A DNA stretch of 64,000 bases from Kryptolebias marmoratus (Eukaryota; Chordata; Actinopteri; Cyprinodontiformes; Rivulidae). Location of the stretch: contig NC_051434.1 in assembly GCF_001649575.2 (NCBI RefSeq), positions 8,760,308 through 8,824,307 of the forward strand, written 5' to 3'. Shown piece after piece: positions 38,769-50,954 of this stretch (positions within the stretch are counted from its first letter, which is position 1; every line of letters begins with the position of its first letter). Below the pieces are notes generated by a model. It searched no databases. It saw nothing but the letters and a program-made list of their open reading frames with translations, and was not told the DNA's origin. A program made the translations under genes and the position numbers.

Positions 38769-40111
38769 TATTGGTCCTATGTTTTACTGGCACTGTACAG
38801 TTATTAAACTACCACTGTTTTTTAAATATATTTTTTCTACCAAGGAGAAAAATCTTGCTGTAAACTGTTAAAGTGCAAATATAGAATTAATGTGCCATAA
38901 GACCCTGTGTTAGTTTATGAATAAGAAGCATATTGTAATTTACTTGCAAAATATAAAAAAGGTTAAAAAAATTACTATATAACCCTGAACCTTTGACCAT
39001 TTAACCAACTCAGTCTGAGAAGGGCTTCATTTGTTGTTTGTTCTCTTTTCTTTATATGAGTTCAAATTATCCATCCAACTTTTGTTTTGTTTTTTTTCTT
39101 ACCTGTATAAACATAAACATTTGTGTGAAAAATATTTTTAATCCTATTCATTTTTGCAGCTTTAAATAAAATACTCAAATGCTAAATTGTGTTTAGCTCA
39201 GCTTGCAGGTAATGTTTGCCACGCACGCACTCAGGTTTTTTAAACACACTTGTGTGTGTTTTGAAAGTAATTAAACTTCATTAAGACGTAAGACAAACAT
39301 TTGAGAAGAAATCAAAATGTGAATCAGAGGCGCTAGACTGTATGAGCAAAAAAAGAAGCAAAAGAATGAAGAATGAATGGCAGAGGCAAGTGCAGCCCAA
39401 TAGGAGTGGAGTTAGGAGCTGTGTACAGAGTGTGAACATTATGTACTGTTGTAAAATGAAATAACAATTAAACATTCATTACCGTATTCACCAGGCAGAC
39501 CAGTTGCAGAGAAGGAGCAGCAAAAGAGTATTTCTCCACCCGCGCCGTTATTTTATCTCTTTCTTTCAGCTTCTGGCTCATGCGGTCATGTGACTTACAA
39601 TATAACCTTATTCTCCATTTTACGAAAATATAAAACTATATAAATTATAAAAACAGGTCACTAAACATCCGACATGTATCCATACACAATAATAAAGTCC
39701 AAAATGAAAAATCAACATAACGACCAGAGGGAGAACGGGCCCTCGGTCACTCGCTCTGGTGTTGCCATGGAAATGCGTAAACAAAAACTTGAATTAGCAT
39801 CGGCTGCAGTATCTCATAAAGATGTTTAATCTGGTCACTCTGCAGGGCGAATACTGGAAAGTGTCAATGTACATCTAATATGGGGACAGTTTTCCTCATT
39901 CTAAAGACAGTCTGACTTTGAGTAATTCCATGAAATCAAAGAAAAACATTCCTCAGACACACTGTGGTGTCTCTCAACACAAATTATGAGCTATTGAGAT
40001 GATCATATGAGATGTGTTTTTTCTACTAGTCTGAAATCCCTTTAGCTGTCATAGAAATATTACTGTTCTTGTCTACAAAAAGATAAAGTGTTTTGGTTTG
40101 TGTAAAAGACA

Positions 40112-40190
40112 TGATGAACCCTTAGAGAATCAAACCCAAATCTGCTGCTTGAGAAACAGGGTCGCTCTCCACTTCACCAACAGGGAGATT
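40112..40190 (-). repeat. tRNA-like sequence, probable SINE head relic
   Basis: On the reverse strand TGGTGAAGTGG (40169-40179) fits the A-box pattern and GGGTTTGATTCT (40126-40137) resembles the B box, about 32 bases apart. The intervening sequence loosely resembles tRNA anticodon-arm sequence, but the stems do not pair well, so this is not a functional tRNA. Confidence 0.35.
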
Positions 40191-41209
40191 GTGAAAACAG
40201 CTCTGTATTCAGCTAAATATTCACGCCAGCTCCACCCCTCCAGTCTTCAGCACACCCCGAGGTGTCAATGGGCCAAACCACTCTTAAATGCTTAAATGCA
40301 TTTTCTTTGCCTATATAAATGGTGAATATGCTTTCTGCCTTTTATATTGCTTGAAAGTATAGTTTCCTCAAATAATTTATTGGGGGGGGTAAAAGGGTCC
40401 CAACATCCTCCTGGGATTTTCCCCTTTGCCGGCAATGGACTGGTCCCCTGTATGGAAGTAAAAAGCAAAAGAAAACAGAAAACAAGTAAATGAAGACAGA
40501 AATAAGAGAAATAAAATAACATGTATTGACGCGGCAGCATGGCAGTTTGACTCTTTTTGCAAACCTAAAAAGATCTGGTCTTCGGTTCCTCCTTCATTCT
40601 TATTCTCTATTTAATTCAAGAAATCTCCTCACTAAAGGTCAACCTTTTCTGTTGTGTAACATTTTGTAGAACAAACCTAAACATGTTGATTGATTAGAAG
40701 CACCCTTACCTTCTTTTAGCCTAGTTTTGCTGCTTACTGATCTGTACTCAAGTTTATTTTAGTAAACTGATTAGTTGAACCCTTTTTTCTTGGTCTATGT
40801 TCTTTGATTTTGTGGTTTAATGGGTTGTTGAAAAGCCTGATTGAATACAGACCATCTTTACATTTATGGAAAAGGATTCAGGTAGAGGTATTCTTAAAAA
40901 CAGAATCAATATAGGAAGTCATTCAGAGTGTTTCATGTATTTATTAACAATATGTTTAGAGTTTTTTGAAAACCTGCACAATTTTTATTATGATTTTTGG
41001 CCTAAAAACTTGATAGACATGGATGCACTATTTTTTCACGTTGTTTATAATGAGCTTAGCAGAAGGAAGATCATGTCTCCTTACGCTAAAAAAACAAACT
41101 GGAAATATTGATGTCAGCAACACAGAGCTGGATGCTATTTGTTTTAAAATAAACGCATATCCAATGAAAAGGTCATGAAATTCTTCTTTCTTCTTCTGTG
41201 TTTCCACAG

Positions 41210-41322
41210 GTTAACAGGCTTCCAGGCCCCGCCTCCTGTCACCAGTACGGGGAACGTTTTCTCCTTGAGGTTGACCAGTGACTTCGCTGTCTCTGCTCAT
41301 GGTTTCAAGCTCAACTATGAAG
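41210..41322 (+). CDS. csmd3: csmd3 coding exon: C-terminal third of the first CUB domain
   Basis: Next coding exon of csmd3, completing the CUB domain begun at 6970. The acceptor follows a pyrimidine-rich tract ending in CCACAG at 41204-41209, and the donor is AAG|GTCAGA at 41323. The first base completes the split Arg codon (AG|G); 37 full codons follow from 41211, then one base of a split codon, so it enters in phase 2 and leaves in phase 1. The peptide reads LTGFQAPPPVTSTG, then VFSLRLTSDFAVSAHGFK and ends LNYE. SLRLTSD..VSAHGFK is the last-strand signature of CUB domains, with the Asp that completes the calcium site. Joined to the upstream exon it gives about 111 residues, the normal CUB length. 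The phase-1 exit is usual at domain borders in CUB/Sushi proteins and predicts a following exon that opens a Sushi domain. That exon was not found downstream. Confidence 0.95.
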
Positions 41323-43089
41323 GTCAGAAAATGTCTGTTTTGCAAAGATGCTTGCTTTGGATTGTGTAGATAGCTGCATTTGTAAATTTTTATAACTAAA
41401 TTCTAATACAAACAATGAACTATTTAATAAACATTACATTTTATATAGTAGTTGGGCTATGAGATACACACGAAAAAGAAGAAGTTGACTCTGACACCAG
41501 AACTTTATCTCGATAGAGTTCTTGTTTAGGAATGCAAAAGGAATTGATGTGATTCACAATATGTCATCTACATTGGCTGTCCCTTTTTTTCGGATATATT
41601 TACACATTGTGTACTGAAGCAAATTACCACACAGGGATCCTTTAAAACACCAGGTGACATTTTATATTTTGATTTTGGTGTTTTTATTGTGGACATTTCC
41701 TTTCTTTTCAATTCAAGTCCACTGACGGAGCCAAACTCGAGACGAAAAGGGGAATGAGGAATTATTCATATTTTGAGTTTTTTTTGTTCAAACAGAAGTG
41801 CCAGGTCCTGAACTCAATCTGCTTTTTCTTACCTCCTGTCCACTCAGCACATGGTATGACTTCCTAATGAATCACAAGAGCATTCCTCCTCAACCAGGGA
41901 GGCTGGTGAAACCCAGCAAATCAGGACAGAGGGGGAATTATAATAAAAAACAAATAAAAAAATTGACAGTGCAGAGGCACTGAAGGACAGAAACAAAAGC
42001 ATTATCTGCTTATTTAATTTTTGTAGCAGTTACTTAAAAAATATATATATTTTGTTTTCACCATTCCTTTGATTACAATAAATTATTTGCCAATAAGTTT
42101 AAACATTTTCAGGGAAAAGGATAACTATTCCTTAAAAAATGTGTAAAATAAAAACAGTATTGGGCCAGATCAGAGCTGCTTCACATTTCTCCTTTTTTTA
42201 CACCTTTCCTTAAGGGTTTGAGTAAACACCATGGTGCACTATTCACAGATGAAAGAAAACACATAAATAGTCGAAGCACTGGTTAAAATTAGAACTTAGT
42301 CTGTCTTAACATATCCTTTCTGCTTTAAAGATTTTAGATTAGATTAAGGTTGTAGATTTAAAAAAAAAAAACAGAAAAAAAATACTTTGATGTCCTCAAC
42401 TGGAAAATTAGTTCTGAGGATTTAAACCATCAAAGCATAAAAAAGCTTTACCAGAGGCACACACATAACAGACAAAAATAACAAAAAGTGAGACAAGTTT
42501 ATTAGGCAAATTGCTGGTATGTCAACAGCTGTGTCTCACATGGTTCAGGTTCATATATTGTGCTGTATTTCACTGAAAAGTTATTTTGCACGACAACAAA
42601 TTGGTTTACAAAGGTCACCATTGTCCCAAATGATTATGATATTATTAAATATTGTATTTTTTGCCATGTGGTACACTAGGTGAATATAGCTGTTATGAAT
42701 ATGGTCACATTAATGCTAAATTCACCAACTATTTATTGTATTAAAAGTGAATTATAGTTCATACATGCAGTACTGTATTTAATGCAAACTCAACCTGGTC
42801 TCATAGAATGACAGTACTGAGGAAAAGCTTTGATTCAGCCTTTTATTTTTCTAATATTGGTAAAGCAAAGTTTGAACTCCATGAGTTTAGAAAAAAAAAA
42901 AGCACAGGAGTGTTTTCAAAACGTCTTAAGTTCAGTTTCCCTGAGATCAGACTGTGCAATACTCAAAGAAACTACTATATTACTATAAACCCCCTAAGAA
43001 CTACATTTCAGACCCTGCAGGTCTCAGCAAGTTAAATGTTCTTGACAGGACAATTAGAAAAGAATGAACAGGTATGGCTTGTTTGCAAG

Positions 43090-43620
43090 GGTTGCCAATA
43101 GAAAGCCTCCTCGCTTTAAAAGGAACATGGCAGAAAGGCGTAGCATGGGCCAGGTTTGCATCTGAACAAACAACAAGTTAGAATTTCCTCTGAAGAGGTG
43201 AAAGAGTAAAGCAAAGATGTTTGACTACAATGGCAAAAAACCACAGACAGCCTGTCAGCACAAGGTTGAGCTGAATTGGGTCAGGAAACGGGGAAATGTA
43301 CAAGTGAATCTGCGACGAATGGCTGTGAATGAAAAGAATCAAGGTGTTCCTGCGGCCCAGTCAAAGTACAGACCTCCACATTATTGAAATACTGCATAAG
43401 GGCATTAGGAGAGCTTTACAGAAAGAAGTGCCTGAGAAACATCAATGACCTGATGCCATGTTGGATGGAGAAGTGGGCCAAAGTTGTTCACAATGAGGAG
43501 ACAGGCCGATAATATGTCAAACTGGTCCTACAAGCTATTAAAGAATGGAATGTATTTAGTTTGTTTTTTCTCACAGCTTCTCCATATTTTTAAGTAAATG
43601 GTGACATAGTAAAAATATTG
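43090..43620 (+). pseudogene. Tc1-like transposase relic
   Basis: A decayed, internally deleted copy of a Tc1/mariner-superfamily element, a cut-and-paste DNA transposon with a DD34E transposase. Landmarks are GTTGCCAATAGAAAGCCTCC near the left; the frame from 43332 reading KRIKVFLRPSQS then TDLHIIEIL, which aligns with the family's SPDLNPIEML motif; GAGAAGTGGGCCAAAGTTG; GGTCCTACAAGCTATT near the end of the coding part; and a tail like CTTCTCCATATTTTTAAGTA. The last catalytic Glu survives at 43386-43388. The catalytic Asp regions are scrambled or deleted and the frame is broken, so no active protein is possible. The terminal inverted repeats are not recognisable and the boundaries are approximate. 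Confidence 0.75.
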
Positions 43621-44609
43621 TTTATTTTTTATATTTCATACTCCACGTTTTAAAACTTTCCAAAATTTATCAGCCAAACACTTTAAGTCTAGCCTTAATC
43701 TGATTTAAAACTGAACGTGAAGCCCCAAATTCATTCCCCCAAAATGTGGCAATTTTACCCCAAAGTAATTTTTTTTTTTCTCCACAGTGATAGATGTGTT
43801 TGTAATTACATATAGATCAAACACACATGGGGTTTATCAGAGCAGCTTGCTACACTGACACACAGCTTAACTGCCTATCTGTCTGTCTGCATCCCATCAC
43901 GGGTCACTGTGCTTGTCTAAATGCGCAGTGGATAGCTGATGGGTAATCATCTTGTTGCTCTGGGTCTGGTGCACTGCACAATCACAACATCGCTGATTGC
44001 AGAGTGTCTGTGTTGAAGTCTCTCCGCACACGCTGCGTCAGGTTTAAATGTGAATGGCTGTCTGTGTGTCAGTGCCACTCGCATGTCGAAGCAGTTGTCC
44101 CAGATTTACTCACTGGCACAAATTTCTACCAGCTACTTGGCCCGTGTTTATTCTGGGTGTTTTTCTCTGAATCTGTGTGTAGATGTAACGACGAAGGAGT
44201 TTGCTCTCAGTGAGAGGATCCAGGGGGACTTATCTAAGGAGACCCTGCTGTTGATACATGCAGCCTTATGACTTACACAGTATGTGTTTTGCAGATGGGC
44301 AGACGGAGGGAAAGAGAGGCAGAGCATTTCCAAAAATGAGACATTATGCTGCCGATCTGTGAGCGTTCAGCTTATCAGTTTCTTACAATATCCACAACAC
44401 ACAGCTTGGCTGCAAATCCATCGGAAGGAGAGATATATTTCCTTAGGATTTTGCACAATCTGTTTGCGGAAATTAAAGCAAGTTATTCATGCTTTATGTT
44501 TTTTTTTTATTTTGCATTTTTCTTCAGTAAATGAGTAAAACATATCTGCACATGCTGAAGGAGATGATAATTATCTCCTGCCACAGAAGGCAAAAGGGCA
44601 ATTATGTTT

Positions 44610-44922
44610 TTATTTGTGTGATTGTTTGCACCATTAGCAAAATATCTCTTCAATAGCTGGACAGATTTTAATGAAACTCTCAGAAAATAATCACTGGATG
44701 TGCATCTGCAACTGAATAACTCTTGGAGTCAACCCCATTTAGGATAGCCGCCACAGCTTACCAACATAAGCAAACATATTAACTGGCTGTAACTCAGTCA
44801 GTTTTACAGATATTGAATAAGTTTGAGTGGTCGTAGCAGATAGTAATCTCCAACATATACTTTGGCATGAAAGGCACCAGGCAATATGGATTCATTCAAG
44901 AAACTCAAGGCTTTTATTTCTA
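44610..44922 (+). repeat. Dispersed repeat family A, copy 7
   Basis: One of the best preserved copies. It contains CACCATTAGCAAAATATCTC, then GACAGATTTTAATGAAACTC, then ATAGCCGCCACAGCTTACCA, then CAGTCAGTTTTACAGATATT, then GGCATGAAAGGCACCAGG and ATTCATTCAAGAAACTCAAG. A family B copy follows within about 15 bases. Confidence 0.75.
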
Positions 44923-44934
44923 ATTAAAGGATCA

Positions 44935-45180
44935 GATCATTTCTGGGGTCTGTAAAAAGGTTCTGAATATTACATATCTTAGAGAATGAAAGCGATATAG
45001 GACAACAGCAATCAACTTTTGACATTAGCTTGTTAATCAGGTCAGAATTAAACTCTGTTTTTCCAAACTGAGGTCATGTAAAAAGCTATCTACAACAGGT
45101 GAGAGATTATGAGTTACTATTTGATCATGTTGTATGATGATTAGTTCACAGAACCCCAGTTTAAAAGAAGTCAATCATCC
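44935..45180 (+). repeat. Dispersed repeat family B, copy 2
   Basis: Contains CATTAGCTTGTTAATCAGGT, then TAAACTCTGTTTTTCCAAAC, then AAAAGCTATCTACAACAGGT and CACAGAACCCCAGTTTAAA. It starts almost directly after family A copy 7. Confidence 0.6.
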
Positions 45181-45522
45181 CCTTAACATTTAAACGATCA
45201 TACTGAGTAAAACTAAACTTTTAATAATTAAAATTAGGAACTCTGAAAAGAAATCAAACATTTTAGATGCCAATATCCTAGCTGATCTGCAGCCGATTTG
45301 TTGACCTACGCAACTAAAGAGTTTAGCTCAGCACGCATTGAATTTTCCCAGCCTAACTGCTCTGTTAGATTTAAAATGTATTGCGCGAGTTAGAAAATTA
45401 GAAAACTGTCTCTAAACTGTAAACCACTTCTAACAAGAATAAGATAACATGAATTTTAGAAAAGGAAATGTTGGGGACATCTGCTGCGGAAGCCTCAAGG
45501 CCTTCTGTGCAGACACTCCAGG

Positions 45523-45575
45523 CACATCAAGCTAAGAGTGCACCCTGCTCCGGGGTGCACTCTTAGCTTGATGTG
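45523..45575. repeat. Perfect 23-bp hairpin with 7-base loop
   Basis: Two arms of 23 bases (45523-45545 and 45553-45575) are exact reverse complements around the loop TGCTCCG. The arm begins CACATCAAGCTAAG and ends GTGCACCC. Outside it, AAGCCTCA (45490) and TGAGGCTT (45581-45588) could extend pairing past a left-side bulge. The arms are of mixed sequence and locally GC-richer than the intron, so a simple-repeat origin is excluded. Confidence 0.95.
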
Positions 45576-45588
45576 CAGCCTGAGGCTT

Positions 45589-48375
45589 TTTACATCACAC
45601 CTGGCTATGGAATACCTTTGGACACTTCAATCACAAGCCCAGGAAGGAGTGCAGGATGTCAGAAGGGAGGAGAAGGGCTGGTTTCTCTGTTACAACTGGT
45701 GAATATGTGAAAAACAGGTGAAGGGATATAATTAAGTCGACAGAATGATGTGCTACATTTTCCCAGAAATATTTAATGTGAGCAAAAACAAACAAAATTA
45801 CTGGTCAGTGTGTGGGGATTGAACTTATATTTGGTGGAGCAGAAGTATAGTATTATGTGTGGCTTTATCCTCTCCAGTCTGTCTGCGATCTATAGGCTTT
45901 GATGTGATTGTAGGACACCTTGAATATAGCTTTTTTTCTCTTCTGAAGACTGTCAGGTCATAACTAATTCATATTTCAGCCTATATACAGTCAGCATATG
46001 AGCACATGCATGTGAGTGATACAGAGAAATACAGTGATGTATAATTTAGCACGATGTCAGGGGCAGTTTGTGACGGAATCGCAGATTATCACAATGTTTA
46101 GACACGCACATACCCACTTACACACAGTCACAGATATGGATGCATGATTGATGCAGAAGAAAGATTCATCTGTTTTTTCTGCTTCCCTTTATTCTTTTTT
46201 ATCTGCCCTTGCTTGTTTATCTGCAGTCAGTCTGTTCAATTTTCTTCTTTACTTTTAAGTGACCTTTTGGTCGTGTTTAAGTATATTGTCATTAAAAGTG
46301 AAAAAAAGAAAGAAAAAGAAAAGTGAAAAACTGCAGTAAGTGGGTGGATAAGAAGTGAACAAAGAAAAAAATAGGCACAATTTGAAAAGAAATTGATCTG
46401 ATTTGAAAGACTGAGTGTAATGTTATTCATTAATTGTTTGACTAGAAACGCTCCTTCTCATTTGTGTAGAAGTGAAAAAACAAGCACACTTAAGTTGCCA
46501 AAAGGCCTCACCTGTAAGGTCTGCATTGTAAAATTAGCTCTCTAGAAAAGAGTTTCTGAAAGCATCAGTGATGGTTTGACTAATACTTTAAAACAAAGAA
46601 CTCTGAAATATTTTCACTCAACTTACATGTAGTGTCAGAGCACTTTTTAAAGTACAAATGCACCATAAATGCTTAACAAAGCAAAAGATGAAAGAATACA
46701 AACACGGAAAAAGAAGGTGTAAATTTAGAAGAGGTTTAATAATAGTCGTGAAACAATGATTAAACAAGGTAATAAAAGAAGCTAAATGAAGTCTAAAAGG
46801 TTAAAAGTACACAAAAACAGAAATGTTAAATTTAGAGTTAAAAAAAAAACACAAGTGAATTTCAAATGTAAGCTCTTTCAAATAAATTAGTTTGAAGCTT
46901 AGTGTTAAAGGCAAGAAGGATGATGGCGACCTGTAGAAGAACTCTTGTGGGATGATAAGTTCTAATTGTTGGAAGTAAATTTTTCTTTGATTATAGTCTA
47001 GTACATTGCTTTTATATGCAAATAGAAAAGATTGCATTTGCATTTTAGAAAAAAGCTTATTACAGCTACCTAAAAAGGCATGAAAGCCTGGAAGAGATAT
47101 TGTTTTTGAGATGCAATCATGAAAAAAAGTCCACCCTTTTTCAGTTCTAGGGTATGTCATACCAGGACAGAAGAAAAATGTTTACCAGATTCCAAAATGA
47201 TTTAAATCATACTTTAAGTGTACAAAAGCACAAAACAAATCCCAACATGTTAATATTTATTCAACAAAAAAACAGTGATTTTAGGTGTGCATTAACAAAA
47301 TACCAAGGCGGAAAGACATAAGCAATTACCTGTTGGTAGACTTTCTTTTCCCCGTGACTGAAGATGTAAAAACAGGTAGAGAATGTTAACAAAAATAAGA
47401 TATTAATCTTAGCCATAACTCTACTTTACTCATACTAAAACATACATTTTGACAAATGCATATCTTCAGAGACATGAGCATATTAGAAACACAGGTGTAT
47501 ACAGAAAATCTGAGATCCTAAACTCCTTTTTTGTACGAAGATAAAAGAGGAATAAACTTGACTTTTCCTTTATTAATGCAGTGACTAAAGAGGAGGTGCA
47601 AAGAGAGACTAATAAAAATATAGTAGATGTAGATAAAAAGGAAAACACATTAAGTGGAACATGTAACCCATTTTGAAATAAATGAATGCACAATCAACAG
47701 GTTTCCACATAATCTAACTAAGATTAATCAACAAACAAGTTAAGGTGGTGGAGAACCTCTCATCTGTCTCGCTGAAAGCCAATAAACGATTGGGAAGGCA
47801 ATATTTTTGATTTGTTCACTCCAAAGCGTTTATCTGTTTTGAATGGCCAGGTTGGTGATGGTGGTGGTGGGGGTTGTAATTTGCAAACCCATAGAAGTTG
47901 CTGGCAGCTGGTTAAAGTGTTTGGGAGCTCTCACTGGCCAGATGTCAGTGGCACTGATGGACCCATCTGCACTATGAGCTTTTATCCAACAGTTCCTCAT
48001 CATATCATGGAGAGTGTTGCCCATTCACCGGGGTCTGCAGCCAGACCAATGACCCCCCTCCCGGTGTGTGCACTCAGCTCCTAACCCTTTGCAACTTTGA
48101 TAGTTTTCCAAGAAGTCATAAAAACCTTTTTTGGAAAACCTTGTGCATACTTGTCATCGGGCACATACAGGGATGTTATCATAATTTTTATGACCCATTC
48201 AAAAGATGGGCCTGTGGAGTTTGGATAACTGGCCAGATTTTGGGACATTTTCTTTACAATCCTGTCATTATGTAGCAACTGTGTGCAGCAAAATTGGATC
48301 AAGTTCAGAGATTTGGGCATAACTAGACAGTAACATATAAGATATGTCAGTACTTTGCTTAACTATAAGATAGTT
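45589..48375. other. Intron stretch, nothing recognised
   Basis: Contains a purine-rich GAAA-type run near 46300-46328. The 119-codon reverse frame at 46801-47160 is not recognisable as a protein family. The GC-richer patch at 47840-48080 gives opposing short frames but no known motif. Confidence 0.55.
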
Positions 48376-48441
48376 AAGCACTTTGGGTCGCCTTGTGCTG
48401 AAAAGTGCTATATAAATAAATGTACCTACCTACCTACCTAC
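48376..48441 (+). mobile_element. 3' tail of a CR1/L2-type LINE or dependent SINE, with TACC repeat
   Basis: GCACTTTGGGTCGCCTTGTG followed by GAAAAGTGCTATATAAATAA is the typical 3' end shared by L2-like LINEs and their partner SINEs in fish. The tail passes into (TACC)n at 48423-48441. No upstream LINE coding sequence is recognised in 47800-48375, so this is a strongly 5'-truncated insertion. Confidence 0.6.
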
Positions 48442-49130
48442 TGAAAATACCAAGAGAATAGTTTTAAACATATTTATTAACAATGCAAAATCTACTTTTG
48501 AAGTACTTGTTCACATTCTTACAATTGTCAAGTCTAAAATAAAACTAAAATAAAATAAAATAATTCTTTAAGAAGTCTTTTATGATTTATTGCTTTTGAA
48601 ACGATAAGAAGAACTCAGTCATTAAAGCCTGCTTGCAACTGAATACCAACTGATCCAGAAACAAGCATTCATTATTGGCAAGTCATATGAACATTTTTTT
48701 TTGTTTGTTTGTTTTTAATATACTTGTTAGTCAGGTATAACAGGCAAACAACTCACTAAAACTAGCAACAAAAAAAATAAGGCAGAATGTTTTGACAAGT
48801 GATTTGCAAATAATCACTGTTAATAAATGTTTACAAGGCAAATAAAACCAAACTGCACAAATAAATGTGCAATGTGATGTTTTGGGTTTTTAAATACAAT
48901 TATGTTGTGCCTCCTTGATTTGATATTTCTTAAGCTGGAGACAAATTATGTTTTTTTACTTATAATCTTGTAACTTTAAAATATCACATAATAGCTAATA
49001 AAAATGCGTTTAGTGTTTGTGTTATGTACTGATTTATCTACTTGGAATGATTATGTGTTACAAGCACTTTTATTTGTAGTTATTAGGTTGTTAAACATTC
49101 AGTAAGTTTAGATCAAAAAGGTTTCCCAAA

Positions 49131-49213
49131 TAATAATAACACCACCACCACCAACAACAATAATATTATTTTTATTATTAATAACAATATTAAAAATAAT
49201 AATAATAATACAT
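49131..49213 (+). repeat. Mixed (TAA)n / (CCA)n / (CAA)n simple repeat
   Basis: Consecutive trinucleotide tracts, TAATAATAA then ACCACCACC then AACAACAA then a run of AAT, indicate stepwise microsatellite mutation. Confidence 0.85.
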
Positions 49214-49228
49214 ATAAGCAAGTCAAAT

Positions 49229-49278
49229 ATGCATATTTAATCACTACCCTGCTATGCATATTTAATCACTACCCTGCT
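49229..49278 (+). repeat. Perfect 25-bp tandem duplication
   Basis: The 25-base unit starting ATGCATATTTAATC at 49229 is repeated exactly at 49254-49278. With no differences between the units, the duplication must be recent or an assembly artefact. Confidence 0.95.
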
Positions 49279-50799
49279 GACATGCTTGCTATAATCATGA
49301 ATTCATGAAACATAAATCTTTTTGCACCAGTGATAATTTAGCATTAATAACTATATGCCAGTCACACTGGTTAAACAAGCCGACAACATTCAATTCTCAA
49401 ACTAATAAAACTGATCAGCATGCGTGATGCCTGTGAAGCCAGGTACTCAGGGGAAACGGTAAATCTCTGTTAGCATCCATATTTAGAGGCAGCCATCGAA
49501 TGAACACTCCACCATTTGTTTCTCAGGTCTTTGATCGCTTATCAGCCCTTGACTGATTGATTTTGACTCTAGTCTCTTTAACTTGAACATGATCTGAGTG
49601 TAAAAGTCAAGTTTGCATGTGTGGGAGAGAGAAAACGTTAGGGTGTGCCTCAGCGCTGTGTTCACGCGGCAGCGCGTGCATCTCGATGTGATTGAGGCTC
49701 TGGCGGTGGCGGCTCTGATGTTTATCAAAGAGACCTGAGGGGACTGACAATGTCCATCCCTCTATCTATCATCCCTCTATTTTCCCTTCTCGCTTTAGGT
49801 CATTCATTTTCTTCTTTTGCCTCAATTCAGTGGAGTTCAATTCATTCATTGATTCCAGTCAGATAATAGACAATGTGACCCCAAACGTTGAAGCTGACTG
49901 AACAAAACTCTTTTTTTAAGATCTTAAACTTGATAACATAGAATAATGTGAACATGTAAAAAGAAATCCTGCCCGTTCTCTTTCCTACCTTTGGTGTGCG
50001 TACATTTATGTATGTTTCGGTGTTTTACCGCCCTTCGTCTCTTTGAGATTATTCAAAACTCAGTCCGGTTTTTTGACGCAGCAATTATATCAAAATGTGG
50101 GTGTGCCTACAAATACACAGTTTTGATTTAGCTCATACATTTAAAATTAAAGGGAATATGATGGTGCTCCCTCAGGGGAAAACAGTTTTTGCAGTCCTGT
50201 ACAGAGGTTTGTGTGTGTGTGTTTCTGAGATATGCGAGCATGCACGTGTGTATGCGTGAAACCCTGAGTATAAAATATGTGCATTAGTTCTATACCTCCG
50301 ATGTGTGCAGTTCATACAGGTGTGAAGCCTGTGAGATCTGAGAGGGAATATAAACAATGAGAAGAAAGAAAAAGAACTGGACTTGTGAGAGAAAATTATT
50401 TTTTTGAAGCAAGAAAACAATACCTGTGTTAAGAAAATAGAGAAGCTTCAAAAGGAGAGAATTCAAGAAAACAAAAGGACCTCTTTGTAACAATGAATTT
50501 GTTCTATGCTATCCAGCAGAACAGGAGAAATCAATGGTATTTTAAAGCTGTGTGTGTATCGGTGTGTCTTTGTGTGTTTGTTTATCTACAGTGCATCTTC
50601 TCATTGTTCCAGTGCCTGCAAGGTCAGCTTCACTACAGAGACATCAGTCAAAACAATCACTTATTGTACCTCTTCAGTGTGATCGTAGACAGACTGAATA
50701 AAAGGGAAAACTAGGGAAATGTATAAGTTCTTTTTAAATATGTGTTGCTGTAAATATTTGATGTGTAGTTGAGATCATTTTAATTGGAGAAAAACAATG

Positions 50800-50932
50800 G
50801 GGTGGGTGGGTAGTGTTTTGCCTAGTGACACTTCAGCATGCTACATGGGATGGGGATTAAACCCTCAATCTGACGATTAAAAGACAACCTCCATACCACT
50901 GGGTTAAAGCCACTGCCAAAGTAAATGTATCT
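50800..50932 (-). mobile_element. tRNA-headed fish repeat (family D, copy with head)
   Basis: Read on the reverse strand it has GGTATGGAGGTTGTC, a B-box-like GAGGGTTTAATCCCC, then GCTGAAGTGTCACTAGGCAA and AACACTACCC. This order matches a frequent teleost repeat in which a tRNA-like head is followed by a motif of the type AAGTGTCCTTGGGCAAGACA. It is diverged and clearly old. Confidence 0.55.
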
Positions 50933-50954
50933 AAGCTTTAACTTTTGAGGTGAT

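Larger units (their letters stand above)
37789..41209. other. Intron stretch before the second CUB exon
   Basis: Contains the family D tail (38690) and the tRNA-like relic (40112). The rest is AT-rich, ending in the pyrimidine-rich acceptor of the exon at 41210. A run of nine G at about 40382 is the only other oddity. Confidence 0.6.

Noticed and set aside
47812..48084. Opposing frames of 90 and 64 codons in a GC-richer patch
   Set aside because: I tested them for transposase and LINE motifs and found none. The Gly-rich stretch derives from a GGT-type simple repeat.
48355..48376. Short inverted repeat CTTAACTA / TAGTTAAG
   Set aside because: The 8-base arms next to a LINE tail are within chance expectation in AT-rich sequence.
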